From assembly GCF_041200025.1 (NCBI RefSeq), contig NZ_CP165628.1, positions 3,720,001 through 3,784,000 of the forward strand: 64,000 nt of DNA. Direction: 5' to 3'. Below are positions 1 to 9,273 of this stretch, piece by piece (the stretch's first letter is position 1; each line of letters starts with the position of its first letter). This stretch comes from Rouxiella sp. WC2420. Its GTDB lineage: Bacteria; Pseudomonadota; Gammaproteobacteria; Enterobacterales; Enterobacteriaceae. The notes beneath the pieces are model-generated. The model saw nothing but the letters and a program-made list of their open reading frames with translations, was not told the DNA's origin and searched no databases. Position numbers and translations under genes: made by a program.

Positions 1-100
1 TATTTGCGGGAACCTCAATATAGGACAAATCGTAGGTTGGTGGCCCGCAAAGAGAGATAATCACTGACTAGTACACTAAATACTCAATGAATAAAATATA

Positions 101-136
101 AACGACCCGGAAGCAGAAATAAAGCCCCGGCCCGTT
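101..136 (-). terminator. weak candidate terminator downstream of pyrD
   Basis: AACG and CCGG at 101-110 pair with CCGG and CGTT at 127-136 across a 2x2 internal mismatch and a 16-nt loop. On the minus strand the hairpin lies about 28 nt past the pyrD stop and is followed by an AT-rich run. The stem is imperfect. No gene was recognised in 1-164; zapC, which follows pyrD in E. coli, may begin further left. Confidence 0.35.
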
Positions 137-164
137 TTGTTTACAAAATAATTGTGAGCAACAA

Positions 165-1175
165 CTATATATTCATCAGAATATTTTTAATCAGTTGCGG
201 GCCATGATAGATAAACCCGGAATAGATTTGAATTAATGATGCACCCGCAGCCATTTTTTCACGCGCAGAAGTTAAAGAATCAATACCGCCAACGCCAATA
301 ATTGGCATCTTGCCTTTCAATTCTTCGGACAACATGCGGATAATCTGCGTGCTTTGCAGCTGCACGGGGCGACCGCTTAATCCACCCGCTTCATTACCAT
401 AATTCAGACCGGCAACTAAATTACGCTCCAGCGTAGTGTTGGTCGCAATTACGCCATCCATATTATGCTTGACCAAACTGTCGGCTATTTGGATCAACTC
501 TTCATGAGAAAGATCCGGCGCGATCTTAACCGCAACGGGTACATATTTTTGATGACGCTGTTGCAATTCAAGCTGCTTATTCTTGATTGACCCCAAAAGA
601 TCATCAAGCGCTTCACCATATTGCAGAGTACGTAATCCCGGAGTGTTTGGTGACGAAATATTAATGGCGATATAACCGGCATAAGGATAAACCTTCTCCA
701 TGCAGATTAAATAATCGTCTGCGCCATTTTCGACAGGGGTATCTTTATTCTTGCCAATATTAATACCCAGCACGCCGCCAAAGTGTGATTTTTTAACGTT
801 ATTGACTAAATTATCGACACCGTGGTTGTTAAACCCCATGCGATTAATTATGCCTTCCGCTTCAACTACGCGAAACATACGCGGCTTGGGATTGCCATCC
901 TGCGCGCGTGGCGTGACGGTTCCAACCTCTACGAATCCAAATCCCATTGCGCCAAAGGCGTCAATGCATTCACCGTTTTTATCCAGACCTGCTGCCAGCC
1001 CTAATGGATTTTTGAAGGTTAATCCCATGCAGGTAACAGGTTTGGAAGGCACCGATTGACGGATCAGAAACTCGAACGGAGAACCTGAAAGACGGCTGAG
1101 TTGGCGAAAAGTTAATTCGTGCGCACGCTCTGGATCGAGCTGAAACAGTGCTTTCTTTACTAAGGGATAAAACAT
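165..1175 (-). CDS. pyrD: dihydroorotate dehydrogenase (quinone), class 2
   Basis: PyrD oxidises dihydroorotate to orotate in pyrimidine synthesis. It uses FMN and passes electrons to quinone at the inner face of the cytoplasmic membrane. The 336-residue product starts [20 protein letters not shown], the amphipathic membrane-docking helices of class 2 enzymes, and carries the FMN-barrel segments [11 protein letters not shown] and GVGGIDS. The reading frame continues 56 codons upstream, but the ATG at 1175 has a strong AGGAG and matches the E. coli start, and the upstream stretch carries operator and leader signals. The gene is monocistronic as far as seen. A PurR-type operator and a start-proximal hairpin lie upstream. 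The ssu operon is divergent. Confidence 0.97.
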   Translation of the reverse strand: MFYPLVKKALFQLDPERAHELTFRQLSRLSGSPFEFLIRQSVPSKPVTCMGLTFKNPLGLAAGLDKNGECIDAFGAMGFGFVEVGTVTPRAQDGNPKPRMFRVVEAEGIINRMGFNNHGVDNLVNNVKKSHFGGVLGINIGKNKDTPVENGADDYLICMEKVYPYAGYIAINISSPNTPGLRTLQYGEALDDLLGSIKNKQLELQQRHQKYVPVAVKIAPDLSHEELIQIADSLVKHNMDGVIATNTTLERNLVAGLNYGNEAGGLSGRPVQLQSTQIIRMLSEELKGKMPIIGVGGIDSLTSAREKMAAGASLIQIYSGFIYHGPQLIKNILMNI

Positions 1176-1190
1176 GGATTCTCCTGAGGT

Positions 1191-1232
1191 CCCGGTGGCT
1201 AATGGCTGGTGGCCAGTCGGGGCGATATTATC
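1191..1232 (-). promoter_or_regulatory. pyrD -10 element and start-switch leader hairpin
   Basis: On the minus strand a -10 like GATAAT (1232-1227) precedes a CCCCG tract (1222-1218) where transcription should start. CCCG at 1221-1218 and TGGC at 1215-1212 can pair with GCCA at 1199-1196 and CGGG at 1194-1191, closing a hairpin just before the AGGAG. In E. coli and Salmonella, pyrD uses C or G start selection at such a tract so that high CTP gives a hairpin-bearing, poorly translated mRNA. The same design is inferred here. Confidence 0.6.
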
Positions 1233-1282
1233 GACTAAGGCACGACTAATTGGAATTGATTCCCGTGAAAAATCGCGCTGGC

Positions 1283-1298
1283 AGGCAAACGATACCTT
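1283..1298. promoter_or_regulatory. PurR operator upstream of pyrD
   Basis: AGGCAAACGATACCTT matches the PurR pattern ANGCAANCGNTTNCNT at every fixed position except one (A for T at position 12). It lies about 108 bp upstream of the pyrD start codon and upstream of the likely promoter. E. coli pyrD is a known PurR target, which supports the reading. Confidence 0.65.
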
Positions 1299-1457
1299 TT
1301 TTATTTTCCTCTCTAAAACATTCTCGCCACAGTAACTCCTCAATGTCGGACGATTTTTAACCTTATATCCATTTTCAATCTATTAAAACCCAGAATTTAG
1401 ATTTCCAGTCATAAGCTAAGGCCTGTTAATTTAATTCAAATTCTGCACAAATTTGTT

Positions 1458-1484
1458 AGTTATATAACTTACAGTTATAAGGGG
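1458..1484 (+). promoter_or_regulatory. ssuE upstream palindrome and ribosome binding site
   Basis: A perfect 12-bp palindrome, AGTTATATAACT (1458-1469), lies 20 bp before the ssuE start and is followed by AAGGGG (1479-1484), the ribosome binding site. The palindrome could include a -10 or an operator. In E. coli the ssu operon needs the LysR-type activator Cbl, but I could not identify a definite Cbl or CysB box by eye. Confidence 0.35.
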
Positions 1485-1489
1485 ATGCA

Positions 1490-2065
1490 ATGAAAGTCAT
1501 ATCACTCGCCGGTAGCCCGCGTCAGCCGTCTCGCTCTTCCGCCTTGCTGGCCATTAGTCAACAGTGGTTAAAGGAGCGTGGTGTAGAAGTTATTTCTTAC
1601 AGCCTGCAAGACTTTGCAGCCGAAGACTTGCTGTTTGCCAACTTCAATAGCCCGCAGCTGAAAGAACTCATTGCGCAGTTAGAGACCGCCGATGGTTTGC
1701 TTATTGCCACCCCTGTATATAAAGCCTCATTTTCTGGTGCATTGAAAACGCTGCTTGATCTTCTGCCCGAGCGCGCCCTTGAACATAAAGTCGTTTTGCC
1801 ACTGGCCACCGCAGGTTCGATCGGTCATATGCTGGCAATCGATTACGCGCTGAAACCGGTTCTCAATGCACTGAAGGCTCAAGAAGTGTTGCAAGGTGTG
1901 TTTGCCGACGACAGGCTGGTCGGCCAATACCAGAACTTCCCGGCCGAACTGGAAGAGGGTTTGCAGTCACGTCTTGATGACTCCCTGGAAACTTTCCTGG
2001 CCGCTTTGGGCCATCGCCATTCTCTTGCTATCGCCCGTGCAAAACGTCAACACGCTCACGCCTGA
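1490..2065 (+). CDS. ssuE: NADPH-dependent FMN reductase of the sulfonate system
   Basis: SsuE reduces FMN with NADPH and hands FMNH2 to the monooxygenase SsuD. The 191-residue protein has the flavodoxin-like fold signature: the FMN phosphate loop [10 protein letters not shown] (residues 8-17) and [20 protein letters not shown] (74-93). Tyr119 corresponds to the pi-helix tyrosine of the E. coli enzyme. It is the first gene of ssuEADCB, the usual enterobacterial order, so expression under sulfate starvation is expected. The ATG has AAGGGG upstream. Confidence 0.96.
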   Translation: MKVISLAGSPRQPSRSSALLAISQQWLKERGVEVISYSLQDFAAEDLLFANFNSPQLKELIAQLETADGLLIATPVYKASFSGALKTLLDLLPERALEHKVVLPLATAGSIGHMLAIDYALKPVLNALKAQEVLQGVFADDRLVGQYQNFPAELEEGLQSRLDDSLETFLAALGHRHSLAIARAKRQHAHA

Positions 2066-2080
2066 TATGGATAACTATTA

Positions 2081-3049
2081 ATGACTATTTTTGGCTCCCG
2101 TATTTTGGCCACTTTGGCCCTCACTTTAGGTTTGAGCAGTGTCATGTCGGTTCAGGCGCAGGAAAAAGATCCGGCTGAATTCCATATTGCGATTCAGAAA
2201 GGATCGATTGGGCTGATTTTGGCGCAAAGCCATCATCTATTTGAAAAGCGTTTTCCGAATACCAGGATTACCTGGGATCAGTTTGCCGCAGGCCCGCAGA
2301 TCCTTGAGGCACTGAACGTCGGCAGTATCGACTTCGGCGGCACGGGTGATTTACCGCCGCTGTTTGCGCAAGCAGCCGGTGCTGACCTGCTTTATGTCGG
2401 TTATCAGCCCCCGCAGCCCAAGGCCGAGGTGATTCTGGTGCCTGAAAACAGCCCGATTAAAACTGTGGCTGACCTCAAAGGACACACGCTGGCGTTCCAG
2501 AAAGGTTCCAGCTCCAACAATTTCGTGCTGCGCGCACTGCAAAATGCCGGCCTGAAATACACCGATATCAAACCACAGTATCTGGCACCTTCAGACGCAA
2601 TGGCCGCATTCCAGCAGCACGACGTCGATGCCTGGGCAATTTGGGACCCGTACTATTCTGCGGCACTGAACCACGGTGACGTTCGCGTCCTGCTTGATGG
2701 CAGCACGCTGAACCAGACCGGTTCTTTCTATTTGGCGCCGAAGAAATTTACCGAGGCCCATCCGCAGTTTATTTCGCAAGTCTTGCAGGTGTTGAGTCAG
2801 GCGAATGCGCTGATCAAAAGCGAGCCCAAGCAGAGTATTCAACTGTTGGCGAAATCGACTGGTTTGCCAGAAAAAGTCATCGCCACATATTTCTCTCATT
2901 TACCTGATGACGAAACAATTCGCCCAGTAGATGCAGAAACAGAAAAACGTCAACAGGCCACGGCCGATTTGTTCTATGCCAATCACCTGCTGCCAAAACC
3001 CATCGAGATAAAAGATCGTATCTGGCAGGCGCCTGCGCTGGCCCAGTAA
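2081..3049 (+). CDS. ssuA: aliphatic sulfonate ABC transporter, periplasmic binding protein
   Basis: SsuA captures alkanesulfonates in the periplasm for the SsuBC importer. The 322-residue precursor begins with a Sec signal peptide: a hydrophobic core ILATLALTLGLSSVMS ending VQAQEK, with likely cleavage after VQA near residue 26. The mature part has NMT1/THI5-like solute-binding features: GSIDFGGTGDLPPLFAQAAG, VADLKGHTLAFQKGSSSNNF and DAWAIWDPYYSAA. It begins 15 bp after ssuE. No clear Shine-Dalgarno precedes the ATG, so translation may be coupled to ssuE. Confidence 0.95.
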   Translation: MTIFGSRILATLALTLGLSSVMSVQAQEKDPAEFHIAIQKGSIGLILAQSHHLFEKRFPNTRITWDQFAAGPQILEALNVGSIDFGGTGDLPPLFAQAAGADLLYVGYQPPQPKAEVILVPENSPIKTVADLKGHTLAFQKGSSSNNFVLRALQNAGLKYTDIKPQYLAPSDAMAAFQQHDVDAWAIWDPYYSAALNHGDVRVLLDGSTLNQTGSFYLAPKKFTEAHPQFISQVLQVLSQANALIKSEPKQSIQLLAKSTGLPEKVIATYFSHLPDDETIRPVDAETEKRQQATADLFYANHLLPKPIEIKDRIWQAPALAQ

Positions 3050-3071
3050 GTTTACTTAATCCATCGACCAT

Positions 3072-3121
3072 GGCGCATAGCGCCGTTGTTTACCCAAATT
3101 GAAAGCACACCCACGCGGTGT
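3072..3121 (+). other. two small hairpins between ssuA and ssuD
   Basis: GGCGC-ATA-GCGCC (3072-3084) and ACACC-CACGC-GGTGT (3107-3121) lie in the only sizeable gap of the ssu operon (92 bp). Neither has a T-run, so they look like mRNA stabilising or processing hairpins, not terminators. Such elements can raise binding-protein mRNA relative to downstream genes; that role is inferred. Confidence 0.35.
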
Positions 3122-3141
3122 AAAGAAAAAAGGAATATCAC

Positions 3142-4296
3142 ATGAGTCTGAACGTATTCTGGTTTTTACCTACTCACGGTGACGGTCACTATCTCGGCAC
3201 CAGCGAAGGCGCGCGAGCCGTGGATCACGGCTATCTGACCCAGATTGCCCAGGCCGTAGACCGCCTCGGTTTTGGCGGCGTGCTTATCCCGACTGGCCGC
3301 TCATGTGAAGATTCCTGGCTGGTGGCTGCGTCGCTTATCCCGGTTACGCAAAAGCTTAAGTTTTTAGTCGCGCTGCGTCCGGGGATCATCTCCCCGACCC
3401 TCGCCGCCCGCCAGGCCGCCACGCTGGATCGCCTGTCCAATGGCCGTGCGCTGTTCAATCTGGTGACCGGTGGTGACGAGGAAGAGCTGGCCGCAGAAGG
3501 TTTGTTCCTCAATCATGAAGAACGTTATGAGGCCTCTGCCGAGTTCACTCATATCTGGCGTCGAGTGCTGGAAGGTGAAACCGTGACCTTCGAAGGCAAA
3601 CACATCAGCGTTAAGGGTGCCAGCCTGCTGCATCCGCCGGTTCAACTGCCGCGCCCGCCTCTTTATTTCGGCGGTTCTTCTGAAGCTGCAAAAGAGCTGG
3701 CGGGTGAACAAGTTGAACTGTATCTGACCTGGGGTGAGCCTCTTGCGGCAGTTAAGGAAAAGATTGCTGAAGTCCGTGCCAAGGCCGCCAAACATGGCCG
3801 TACAGTGCGATTCGGCATTCGTCTGCACGTAATTGTGCGCGAAACCACGGAAGAGGCCTGGAAAGCCGCCGACCGCCTGATTGCCAATCTGGATGATGAG
3901 ACCATCGCCAAGGCGCAGGCCAAATTTGCTAAAACAGACTCTGTGGGGCAGCACCGCATGGCGGCATTGCACGGCGGCAAGCGCGACAAGCTGGAAATTG
4001 CCCCGAATCTGTGGGCCGGTGTTGGCCTGGTTCGGGGTGGCGCAGGCACTGCATTGGTCGGTGACGGTCCAACAGTCGCCGCAAGAATGCAGGAATATGC
4101 TGACTTGGGTATCGATACCTTTGTGCTTTCCGGTTATCCGCATCTGGAAGAAGCCTACCGCGTCGGCGAACTGCTGTTCCCACATCTTAATCTGGCAACC
4201 TCCGAAGACGTTGAAAGCCCTGCCCGCCGCGCCATCAAGGCTCACGGTGAGTTGGTTGCCCATGATTTTGCACCACAGCGCGTGTCAGAAAGTTAA
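3142..4296 (+). CDS. ssuD: FMNH2-dependent alkanesulfonate monooxygenase
   Basis: SsuD cleaves the C-S bond of alkanesulfonates with FMNH2 and O2, releasing sulfite for cysteine synthesis and an aldehyde. The 384-residue protein is a bacterial-luciferase-family TIM barrel that aligns along its length with E. coli SsuD (381). Visible features include the active-site Cys55 in GRSCEDSWL, the histidine in RLHVIVRET, the C-terminal flexible-loop region [16 protein letters not shown], and the tyrosine in [11 protein letters not shown]. The ATG follows AAAAAGGA at good spacing. It takes reduced flavin from SsuE and its substrate from SsuABC. Confidence 0.97.
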   Translation: MSLNVFWFLPTHGDGHYLGTSEGARAVDHGYLTQIAQAVDRLGFGGVLIPTGRSCEDSWLVAASLIPVTQKLKFLVALRPGIISPTLAARQAATLDRLSNGRALFNLVTGGDEEELAAEGLFLNHEERYEASAEFTHIWRRVLEGETVTFEGKHISVKGASLLHPPVQLPRPPLYFGGSSEAAKELAGEQVELYLTWGEPLAAVKEKIAEVRAKAAKHGRTVRFGIRLHVIVRETTEEAWKAADRLIANLDDETIAKAQAKFAKTDSVGQHRMAALHGGKRDKLEIAPNLWAGVGLVRGGAGTALVGDGPTVAARMQEYADLGIDTFVLSGYPHLEEAYRVGELLFPHLNLATSEDVESPARRAIKAHGELVAHDFAPQRVSES

Positions 4297-4305
4297 GGAC
4301 GAATC

Positions 4306-5100
4306 ATGAGCAACATGACTGAACGTTGGATAAATCGCTTAACGCCGTGGATTGTTCCGGTGGTGTTAGTCGCCAGCTGGCAGATTTCCGTGCAGGCAGG
4401 CTGGCTTTCAACCCGCATTCTGCCCTCGCCCAGTGCGGTAATTGAAGCCTTCTGGACGCTGGCCAAATCCGGCGATCTTTGGGTCAACCTGAAAATTAGT
4501 ACCTATCGTGCGCTGGCCGGTTTTGTGATTGGCGGCAGCATAGGTCTGTTGCTCGGCTTTATTACCGGACTTTCACGCTGGGGCGAACGCCTGCTGGATA
4601 GCTCCCTGCAGATGCTGCGCAACATCCCGCATCTGGCGCTGATCCCGCTGGTGATCCTGTGGTTTGGCATCGATGAGTCGGCGAAAATTTTTCTGGTTGC
4701 CCTCGGCACGCTGTTCCCAATCTACCTCAACACCTATCACGGCATTCGCAATATCGACCGTGGATTGCTCGAAATGTCGCGCAGCTATGGTTTATCAGGA
4801 TTCCCACTGTTTTGGCAGGTGGTATTACCGGGCGCGCTGCCCTCGATTATGGTCGGTGTGCGTTTTGCCTTGGGCTTTATGTGGCTGACGCTGATTGTTG
4901 CCGAAACTATTTCTGCCAACTCGGGGATTGGTTATCTGGCGATGAACGCCCGCGAATTCCTGCAAACCGACGTCGTGGTCGTGTCCATCATCCTGTACGC
5001 TGCCCTCGGCAAACTGGCGGATATCGTGGCGCGTTCGCTTGAACACGTCTGGTTGCGCTGGCACCCGGCTTACCAAAGTAAACAAGGAGCAACCGCATGA
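4306..5100 (+). CDS. ssuC: sulfonate ABC transporter permease
   Basis: SsuC is the inner-membrane channel subunit for alkanesulfonate import. The 264-residue protein has about six hydrophobic segments, beginning with [13 protein letters not shown], and the EAA-loop region around the segment [22 protein letters not shown], which contacts the ATPase. It starts 9 bp after ssuD with AAGGA upstream and overlaps ssuB by 4 bp (ATGA), so the two are translationally coupled. MTERW nine bases further in is an alternative start. Confidence 0.96.
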   Translation: MSNMTERWINRLTPWIVPVVLVASWQISVQAGWLSTRILPSPSAVIEAFWTLAKSGDLWVNLKISTYRALAGFVIGGSIGLLLGFITGLSRWGERLLDSSLQMLRNIPHLALIPLVILWFGIDESAKIFLVALGTLFPIYLNTYHGIRNIDRGLLEMSRSYGLSGFPLFWQVVLPGALPSIMVGVRFALGFMWLTLIVAETISANSGIGYLAMNAREFLQTDVVVVSIILYAALGKLADIVARSLEHVWLRWHPAYQSKQGATA

Positions 5101-5870
5101 CTGAACCGACTCGAATTCCGCAAGGCACGCCGGTTACTCTGGCCGGTATTGTTAAAAAATACGGCAATCGCACGGTGCTGAGAGAAGTCAATCTGCGGAT
5201 TTCTCCCGGACAGTTTGTCGCCGTGGTAGGCCGCAGCGGCTGTGGTAAAAGCACCCTGCTGCGCCTGCTGGCCGGGCTGGAGAAAACCACCAGCGGCGAT
5301 CTGCTGAGTGGCAGCGCCGAACTGAGCAAGGTGCAGGAAGACACCCGCCTGATGTTTCAGGATGACCGCCTGCTGCCGTGGAAGAAAGTGATTGATAATG
5401 TCGGACTGGGTCTGAAAGGCCATTGGCGACCGGCAGCTCAGGCCGCGCTTGAAGAAGTCGGCCTCGCTGACCGTGCCAATGAGTGGCCCGCTGCGTTATC
5501 CGGGGGACAAAAGCAGCGCGTCGCGCTGGCTCGCGCACTGGTTCACCGACCTCGCCTGCTGTTACTTGACGAACCTTTAGGCGCATTAGATGCTCTGACA
5601 CGTATCGAGATGCAGAGCCTGATTGAACGCCTTTGGCAACAGCACGGCTTCACGGTGTTGCTGGTCACTCACGACGTCAGCGAAGCGGTAACCGTGGCTG
5701 ACCGAGTGATCTTGATTGAGCAAGGTGAAATAGGCCTGGATATGCTGGTTGACTTACCCCGTCCTCGCCGACGAGGTTCTGTAAAACTTGCCGAGCTGGA
5801 AGAACAGGTGCTCGACCGCGTGCTGCGCCCTCAGCCCGTTGCCGCCGAAGTTAAAGTGGCACAGCGTTAA
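5097..5870 (+). CDS. ssuB: sulfonate ABC transporter ATPase
   Basis: SsuB powers sulfonate import through SsuC. All ABC motifs are intact in 257 residues: Walker [10 protein letters not shown] (45-53), Q-loop [10 protein letters not shown], signature LSGGQKQR (134-141), Walker B LLLLDEP (154-160) and the switch His in VTHDVSEA. It is the last gene of the ssu operon, starts within the ssuC stop codon after AAGGAG, and ends 22 bp before a strong bidirectional terminator. Confidence 0.96.
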   Translation: MTEPTRIPQGTPVTLAGIVKKYGNRTVLREVNLRISPGQFVAVVGRSGCGKSTLLRLLAGLEKTTSGDLLSGSAELSKVQEDTRLMFQDDRLLPWKKVIDNVGLGLKGHWRPAAQAALEEVGLADRANEWPAALSGGQKQRVALARALVHRPRLLLLDEPLGALDALTRIEMQSLIERLWQQHGFTVLLVTHDVSEAVTVADRVILIEQGEIGLDMLVDLPRPRRRGSVKLAELEEQVLDRVLRPQPVAAEVKVAQR

Positions 5871-5892
5871 GCTTATTTTCAAGCGATTAAAA

Positions 5893-5916
5893 AAGGGCGA
5901 CATCTCTGTCGCCCTT
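5893..5916. terminator. bidirectional terminator between ssuB and pepN
   Basis: A 10-bp perfect stem AAGGGCGACA / TGTCGCCCTT with a TCTC loop. It is flanked by an A-run on the left and a T-rich run on the right, so it can end both the plus-strand ssu transcript and the minus-strand pepN transcript, which converge here. Confidence 0.9.
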
Positions 5917-5950
5917 GTCTTTTGCAAGCTAAATGTCAGCCGTTAATCAG

Positions 5951-8602
5951 TCAGGCATCCAGCGCCTTGGTGATTTTCTCGTACAAATCGCCAGAAAGAT
6001 TTTCCAGCCCTTTCAGCTTTAGCAGCGCCTGACGCATCTGGCCCTGACGGTTTTCGTCATAGCGTTTCAGGCGGATCAGTGGTTCGATCATTCGCGCAGC
6101 AACCTGCGGGTTACGGGTGTTGAGGTCAGTCAGCATTTCAGTCAGGAAGGCATAACCGCTGCCGTCTGCCGCGTGGAACGCTGCCGGATTGCCCTGTGCA
6201 AACGCGCCAATCAGCGATCGAATGCGGTTTGGGTTACCCATGGTAAACGAACGGTGGTTCAACAGGCCACGCACCTGCGCCAGCACATCGGCTGCCGGGC
6301 TGGTGGCTTGCAGAATGAACCATTTATCCATCACCAGACCATCCTGATGCCAGCGGTTATCGTAAGCCGCCAGCAGGCGATCGCGGCAAGGCAGGTTGGC
6401 CGCCACCGCCGCAGACATCGCCGCCAGTGAATCAGTCATGTTGTCTGCCTGCTCGAACTGCGCGCTGACCAGCCTGTCGGCCTGAACCGGATCGGCAAAC
6501 GCCAGGTAACGCAAACACACGTTGCGCAGCGAACGCTTGCCAATATCACCATGCTCAACGCGATAAGACGGCAGGCTGTTGGCGTGATAAACCGCCAGGA
6601 ATTCATCGGCCATCTCAACCGCCAGACAGCGAGTGATTGACTCATGAACCGCACTAATCGCTTCTGGATCAATAATTTCGAACAGTTCGGCGATTTCGTT
6701 TTCGGACGGCAGCGTCAGAATCTGCGCCGCCAGCGCCGGATCAATGTTCTCATCGAGCAGCACGGCGCGGAACGCGTCCGCAACGTGCAGCGGCAATGAC
6801 AGGGGCTGTTTCTGCTGATGGCGCGCCACGTTAAGCTTGATATAAATCGCCAGCAGGCTTTGCGCGGAATCCCAACGCGAAAAATCATTGGTCGCGTGTT
6901 TCATCAGGAAAGTCAGCTGATGATCACCATATTTATAGTCCAGCTTCACCGGCGCAGAGAATTCGCGCAGCAAAGAAGGGATCGGCTGATATTCGACATC
7001 TTCAAATACGAAAGTCTGCTCGGCTTCGGTCACGTTAAGCACGTTGCTGACTTTCTGGCCATGCTGTTTCAGCGCAATCACCCCGCCTTGCGGGTCGTAA
7101 AGCTCGATATCCAGCGGGATATGCAAAGGCAGCTTCTCGGTCTGATCCGGCGTCGGCGGCGTTTTCTGGCTAACAGTCAAAGTATAAGTCTGCTTTTCGA
7201 CGTCATAGTCATCGCGCACGGTGAGGACTGGCGTACCGGATTGACTGTACCAGCGGCGGAACAGCGACAGATCGACATTAGAGGCATCTTCCATCGCCTG
7301 TACAAAATCGTCACAGGTTGCTGCGCTGCCGTCATGCCGCTCAAAATACAGCGCGATACCCGCCTGGAACTGTTGTTCGCCCAGCAGGGTATGCAGCATG
7401 CGAATAACTTCAGAACCCTTTTCGTATACCGTCAGCGTGTAGAAGTTATTCATTTCAATAACTTTTTCAGGGCGGATCGGGTGCGCCATCGGGCTGGCAT
7501 CTTCCGAGAACTGAGCGCCACGCATTACGCGCACGTTATCAATTCGGTTGACCGAACGAGAACCCAGATCAGAGCTAAACTCCTGATCGCGGAACACCGT
7601 CAGACCTTCTTTGAGGCTCAACTGGAACCAGTCGCGGCAGGTCACACGGTTGCCGGTCCAGTTATGGAAATATTCGTGGCCGATAACCGCTTCAATGCCG
7701 AGATAGTCTTTATCGGTGGCGGTTTCTGCCTTGGCCAGCACGTATTTAGAGTTAAATACGTTAAGACCTTTGTTTTCCATCGCGCCCATGTTGAAGAAAT
7801 CTACCGCCACGATCATAAAGATGTCGAGATCGTATTCCAGATTAAAGCGCGTTTCGTCCCACTTCATCGACTGCTTCAATGATTCCATTGCCCAGTCGGC
7901 ACGATCAAGATTGCCGCGATCGACAAAGATTTCCAGTGCGATGTCACGGCCCGAGCGCGTCACAAACTTGTCGCGCAGCACGTCAAAATCACCGGCAACG
8001 ACAGCAAACAGGTAGCAAGGTTTCGGGAACGGATCTTGCCATTTTATCCAGTGACGACCGCCTTCAAGATCTCCGCCGTCAATGCGGTTGCCGTTTGAAA
8101 GTAAATAAGGATAAAGCGCTTTATCGGCGACGATACGGGTGCTGAAACGTGCAAGAACGTCTGGACGGTCCAGATAATAGGTAATGTGGCGGAACCCTTC
8201 GGCTTCACACTGAGTACAAAGGGCTTCACCTGAAAGGTAAAGCCCTTCCAGCGCGGTATTTTTAGCCGGATGGATTTCGTTGACCACTGACAGCTCGAAG
8301 GACTCCGGCAGGCCGTTAATCACCAGCGTATTCTCGCGCAGCTGGTAGTTTGGCCAGTCCTGGCCGTTAACGCGCAGGCTGATCAGAGTAAGATCTTCAC
8401 CGTTTAATACCAGGGCCGCACCTTCAGCGCCAAGACGTTTGATCTGGCTAACGGCGGTGACGGTCGTCGTCTGCGCATCAAGGTCGAAATCGAGGTCGAT
8501 ATCAGTAATGGTGTAATCTGGCGCAAGGTAATCATGGCGATATTTTACCTGCGGTTGTGATAGTGCGTCGGTCTGTTGTTCTGTTTGCAGCTGGTCAGTC
8601 AT
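5951..8602 (-). CDS. pepN: aminopeptidase N (M1 family)
   Basis: PepN is the main cytosolic zinc aminopeptidase of enterobacteria, removing N-terminal residues from peptides late in protein turnover. The 883-residue product has the M1 exopeptidase motif GAMEN (about 273-277) and the zinc site HEYFHNWTG (from about 309) with the distal glutamate in LKEGLT about 19 residues on. It is 13 residues longer than the E. coli enzyme (870), nearly all in an N-terminal glutamine-rich lead before KYRHDY. The ATG has AAGG about 7 nt upstream. A likely promoter is at 8649-8677. Confidence 0.97.
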   Translation of the reverse strand: MTDQLQTEQQTDALSQPQVKYRHDYLAPDYTITDIDLDFDLDAQTTTVTAVSQIKRLGAEGAALVLNGEDLTLISLRVNGQDWPNYQLRENTLVINGLPESFELSVVNEIHPAKNTALEGLYLSGEALCTQCEAEGFRHITYYLDRPDVLARFSTRIVADKALYPYLLSNGNRIDGGDLEGGRHWIKWQDPFPKPCYLFAVVAGDFDVLRDKFVTRSGRDIALEIFVDRGNLDRADWAMESLKQSMKWDETRFNLEYDLDIFMIVAVDFFNMGAMENKGLNVFNSKYVLAKAETATDKDYLGIEAVIGHEYFHNWTGNRVTCRDWFQLSLKEGLTVFRDQEFSSDLGSRSVNRIDNVRVMRGAQFSEDASPMAHPIRPEKVIEMNNFYTLTVYEKGSEVIRMLHTLLGEQQFQAGIALYFERHDGSAATCDDFVQAMEDASNVDLSLFRRWYSQSGTPVLTVRDDYDVEKQTYTLTVSQKTPPTPDQTEKLPLHIPLDIELYDPQGGVIALKQHGQKVSNVLNVTEAEQTFVFEDVEYQPIPSLLREFSAPVKLDYKYGDHQLTFLMKHATNDFSRWDSAQSLLAIYIKLNVARHQQKQPLSLPLHVADAFRAVLLDENIDPALAAQILTLPSENEIAELFEIIDPEAISAVHESITRCLAVEMADEFLAVYHANSLPSYRVEHGDIGKRSLRNVCLRYLAFADPVQADRLVSAQFEQADNMTDSLAAMSAAVAANLPCRDRLLAAYDNRWHQDGLVMDKWFILQATSPAADVLAQVRGLLNHRSFTMGNPNRIRSLIGAFAQGNPAAFHAADGSGYAFLTEMLTDLNTRNPQVAARMIEPLIRLKRYDENRQGQMRQALLKLKGLENLSGDLYEKITKALDA

Positions 8603-8648
8603 AAAAGAACCTTTTGGCGTTTTACAGGAGGATACGCGTGACGCGGGT

Positions 8649-8677
8649 TAAATAAACTTTATCACAGAAGGTGAAAA
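8649..8677 (-). promoter_or_regulatory. candidate pepN promoter
   Basis: On the minus strand, TTTTCA (8677-8672) and TATTTA (8654-8649) are 17 bp apart, about 47 bp before the pepN ATG. Both hexamers are fair sigma70 matches. This is the best candidate seen, though unproven. Confidence 0.4.
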
Positions 8678-8976
8678 TTCCCAGACTGCTAGCGGGCTGA
8701 TAGCTGCAACAGGCGAGCTTTTAGACGAAACAGTCAAAAGCGCCATTAAAAGCTAAAAAATATTTCAGCTTACATTTCACTTTTTTTTAACTTTTTAGTG
8801 CTATTTACGTTAACACCGCAATTAAATAATTTCGCCTGTCGTCAATTCCGACTTCCGCTCCAGCATAAGTTTACCGCCGCTACAAATGTGATCAACTCCA
8901 TGTATTTCATGAAAATTAAGTGAAAAACATTAATAACTAACGGGTTATTACTTTGTTAATATTTATCGGAAACTCG
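8678..8976. other. pepN-pncB divergent spacer, AT-rich left part
   Basis: No credible ORF, tRNA or hairpin terminator was seen in this AT-rich stretch. Together with the NadR box and ERIC element to its right it makes up the 671-bp gap between the divergent pepN and pncB genes. Confidence 0.5.
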
Positions 8977-8994
8977 TGTTTAGTATCCTGAACA
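8977..8994. promoter_or_regulatory. NadR operator upstream of pncB
   Basis: TGTTTAGTATCCTGAACA matches the 18-bp NadR box TGTTTA-N6-TAAACA at 11 of 12 defined positions. In E. coli NadR represses pncB, nadA and nadB when NAD is plentiful. The box overlaps a possible -10 (TAGTAT, 8981-8986), and the pncB start codon is 280 bp downstream. Confidence 0.65.
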
Positions 8995-9115
8995 AGGCAC
9001 GTTTAGCCCTCGACCTCAGGCGGGGGATTGTGCTGAGATGTGGGTTCATTGACTTGATAATGCGGTATACTTCTCGAACTTTGCCGCTTTTATTCAGGCC
9101 ACTAACTAACTTTTA

Positions 9116-9241
9116 TTACTCTATGTCATTGGAGCGGCAGCAAGGCAGCAAGCGAGCCGAATCCCGATGAGCTGACACAGATCAGTGATTCGGGTGAGTG
9201 AGCGCAGCTAACGCCGCTGCAGTTTCCAGGACGAAGAGTAA
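9116..9241. repeat. ERIC element (copy 1), in the pncB leader
   Basis: This 126-bp imperfect palindrome is recognisable from the ERIC core (GAATCCC, GAGCT, AGTGA, GGGTGAG). Its ends are TTACTC and GAGTAA. Internal stems are GCAGC/GCTGC, CCCG/CGGG and CTGA/TCAG. Several stem bases differ from copy 2 but pairing is kept. It lies between the NadR box and the pncB ATG (32 bp away), so it should be transcribed as part of the pncB 5' leader. Confidence 0.85.
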
Positions 9242-9273
9242 GGTTTGTTGCTTCTGACGAGGATGTTGCGCGT

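Noticed and set aside
1176-1343. 56-codon upstream extension of pyrD
   Set aside because: It covers the promoter, hairpin and PurR box, and E. coli PyrD starts at the internal Met with a strong ribosome site.
3364-4263. 299-codon open frame on the minus strand inside ssuD
   Set aside because: Antisense shadow of a strongly conserved monooxygenase gene.
6818-7882. 354-codon open frame on the plus strand inside pepN
   Set aside because: Mirror of the pepN reading frame, which carries intact M1 catalytic motifs; no recognisable domain.
8976-9170. 64-codon open frame upstream of pncB
   Set aside because: It starts in the NadR box and runs into the ERIC repeat; no ribosome binding site.
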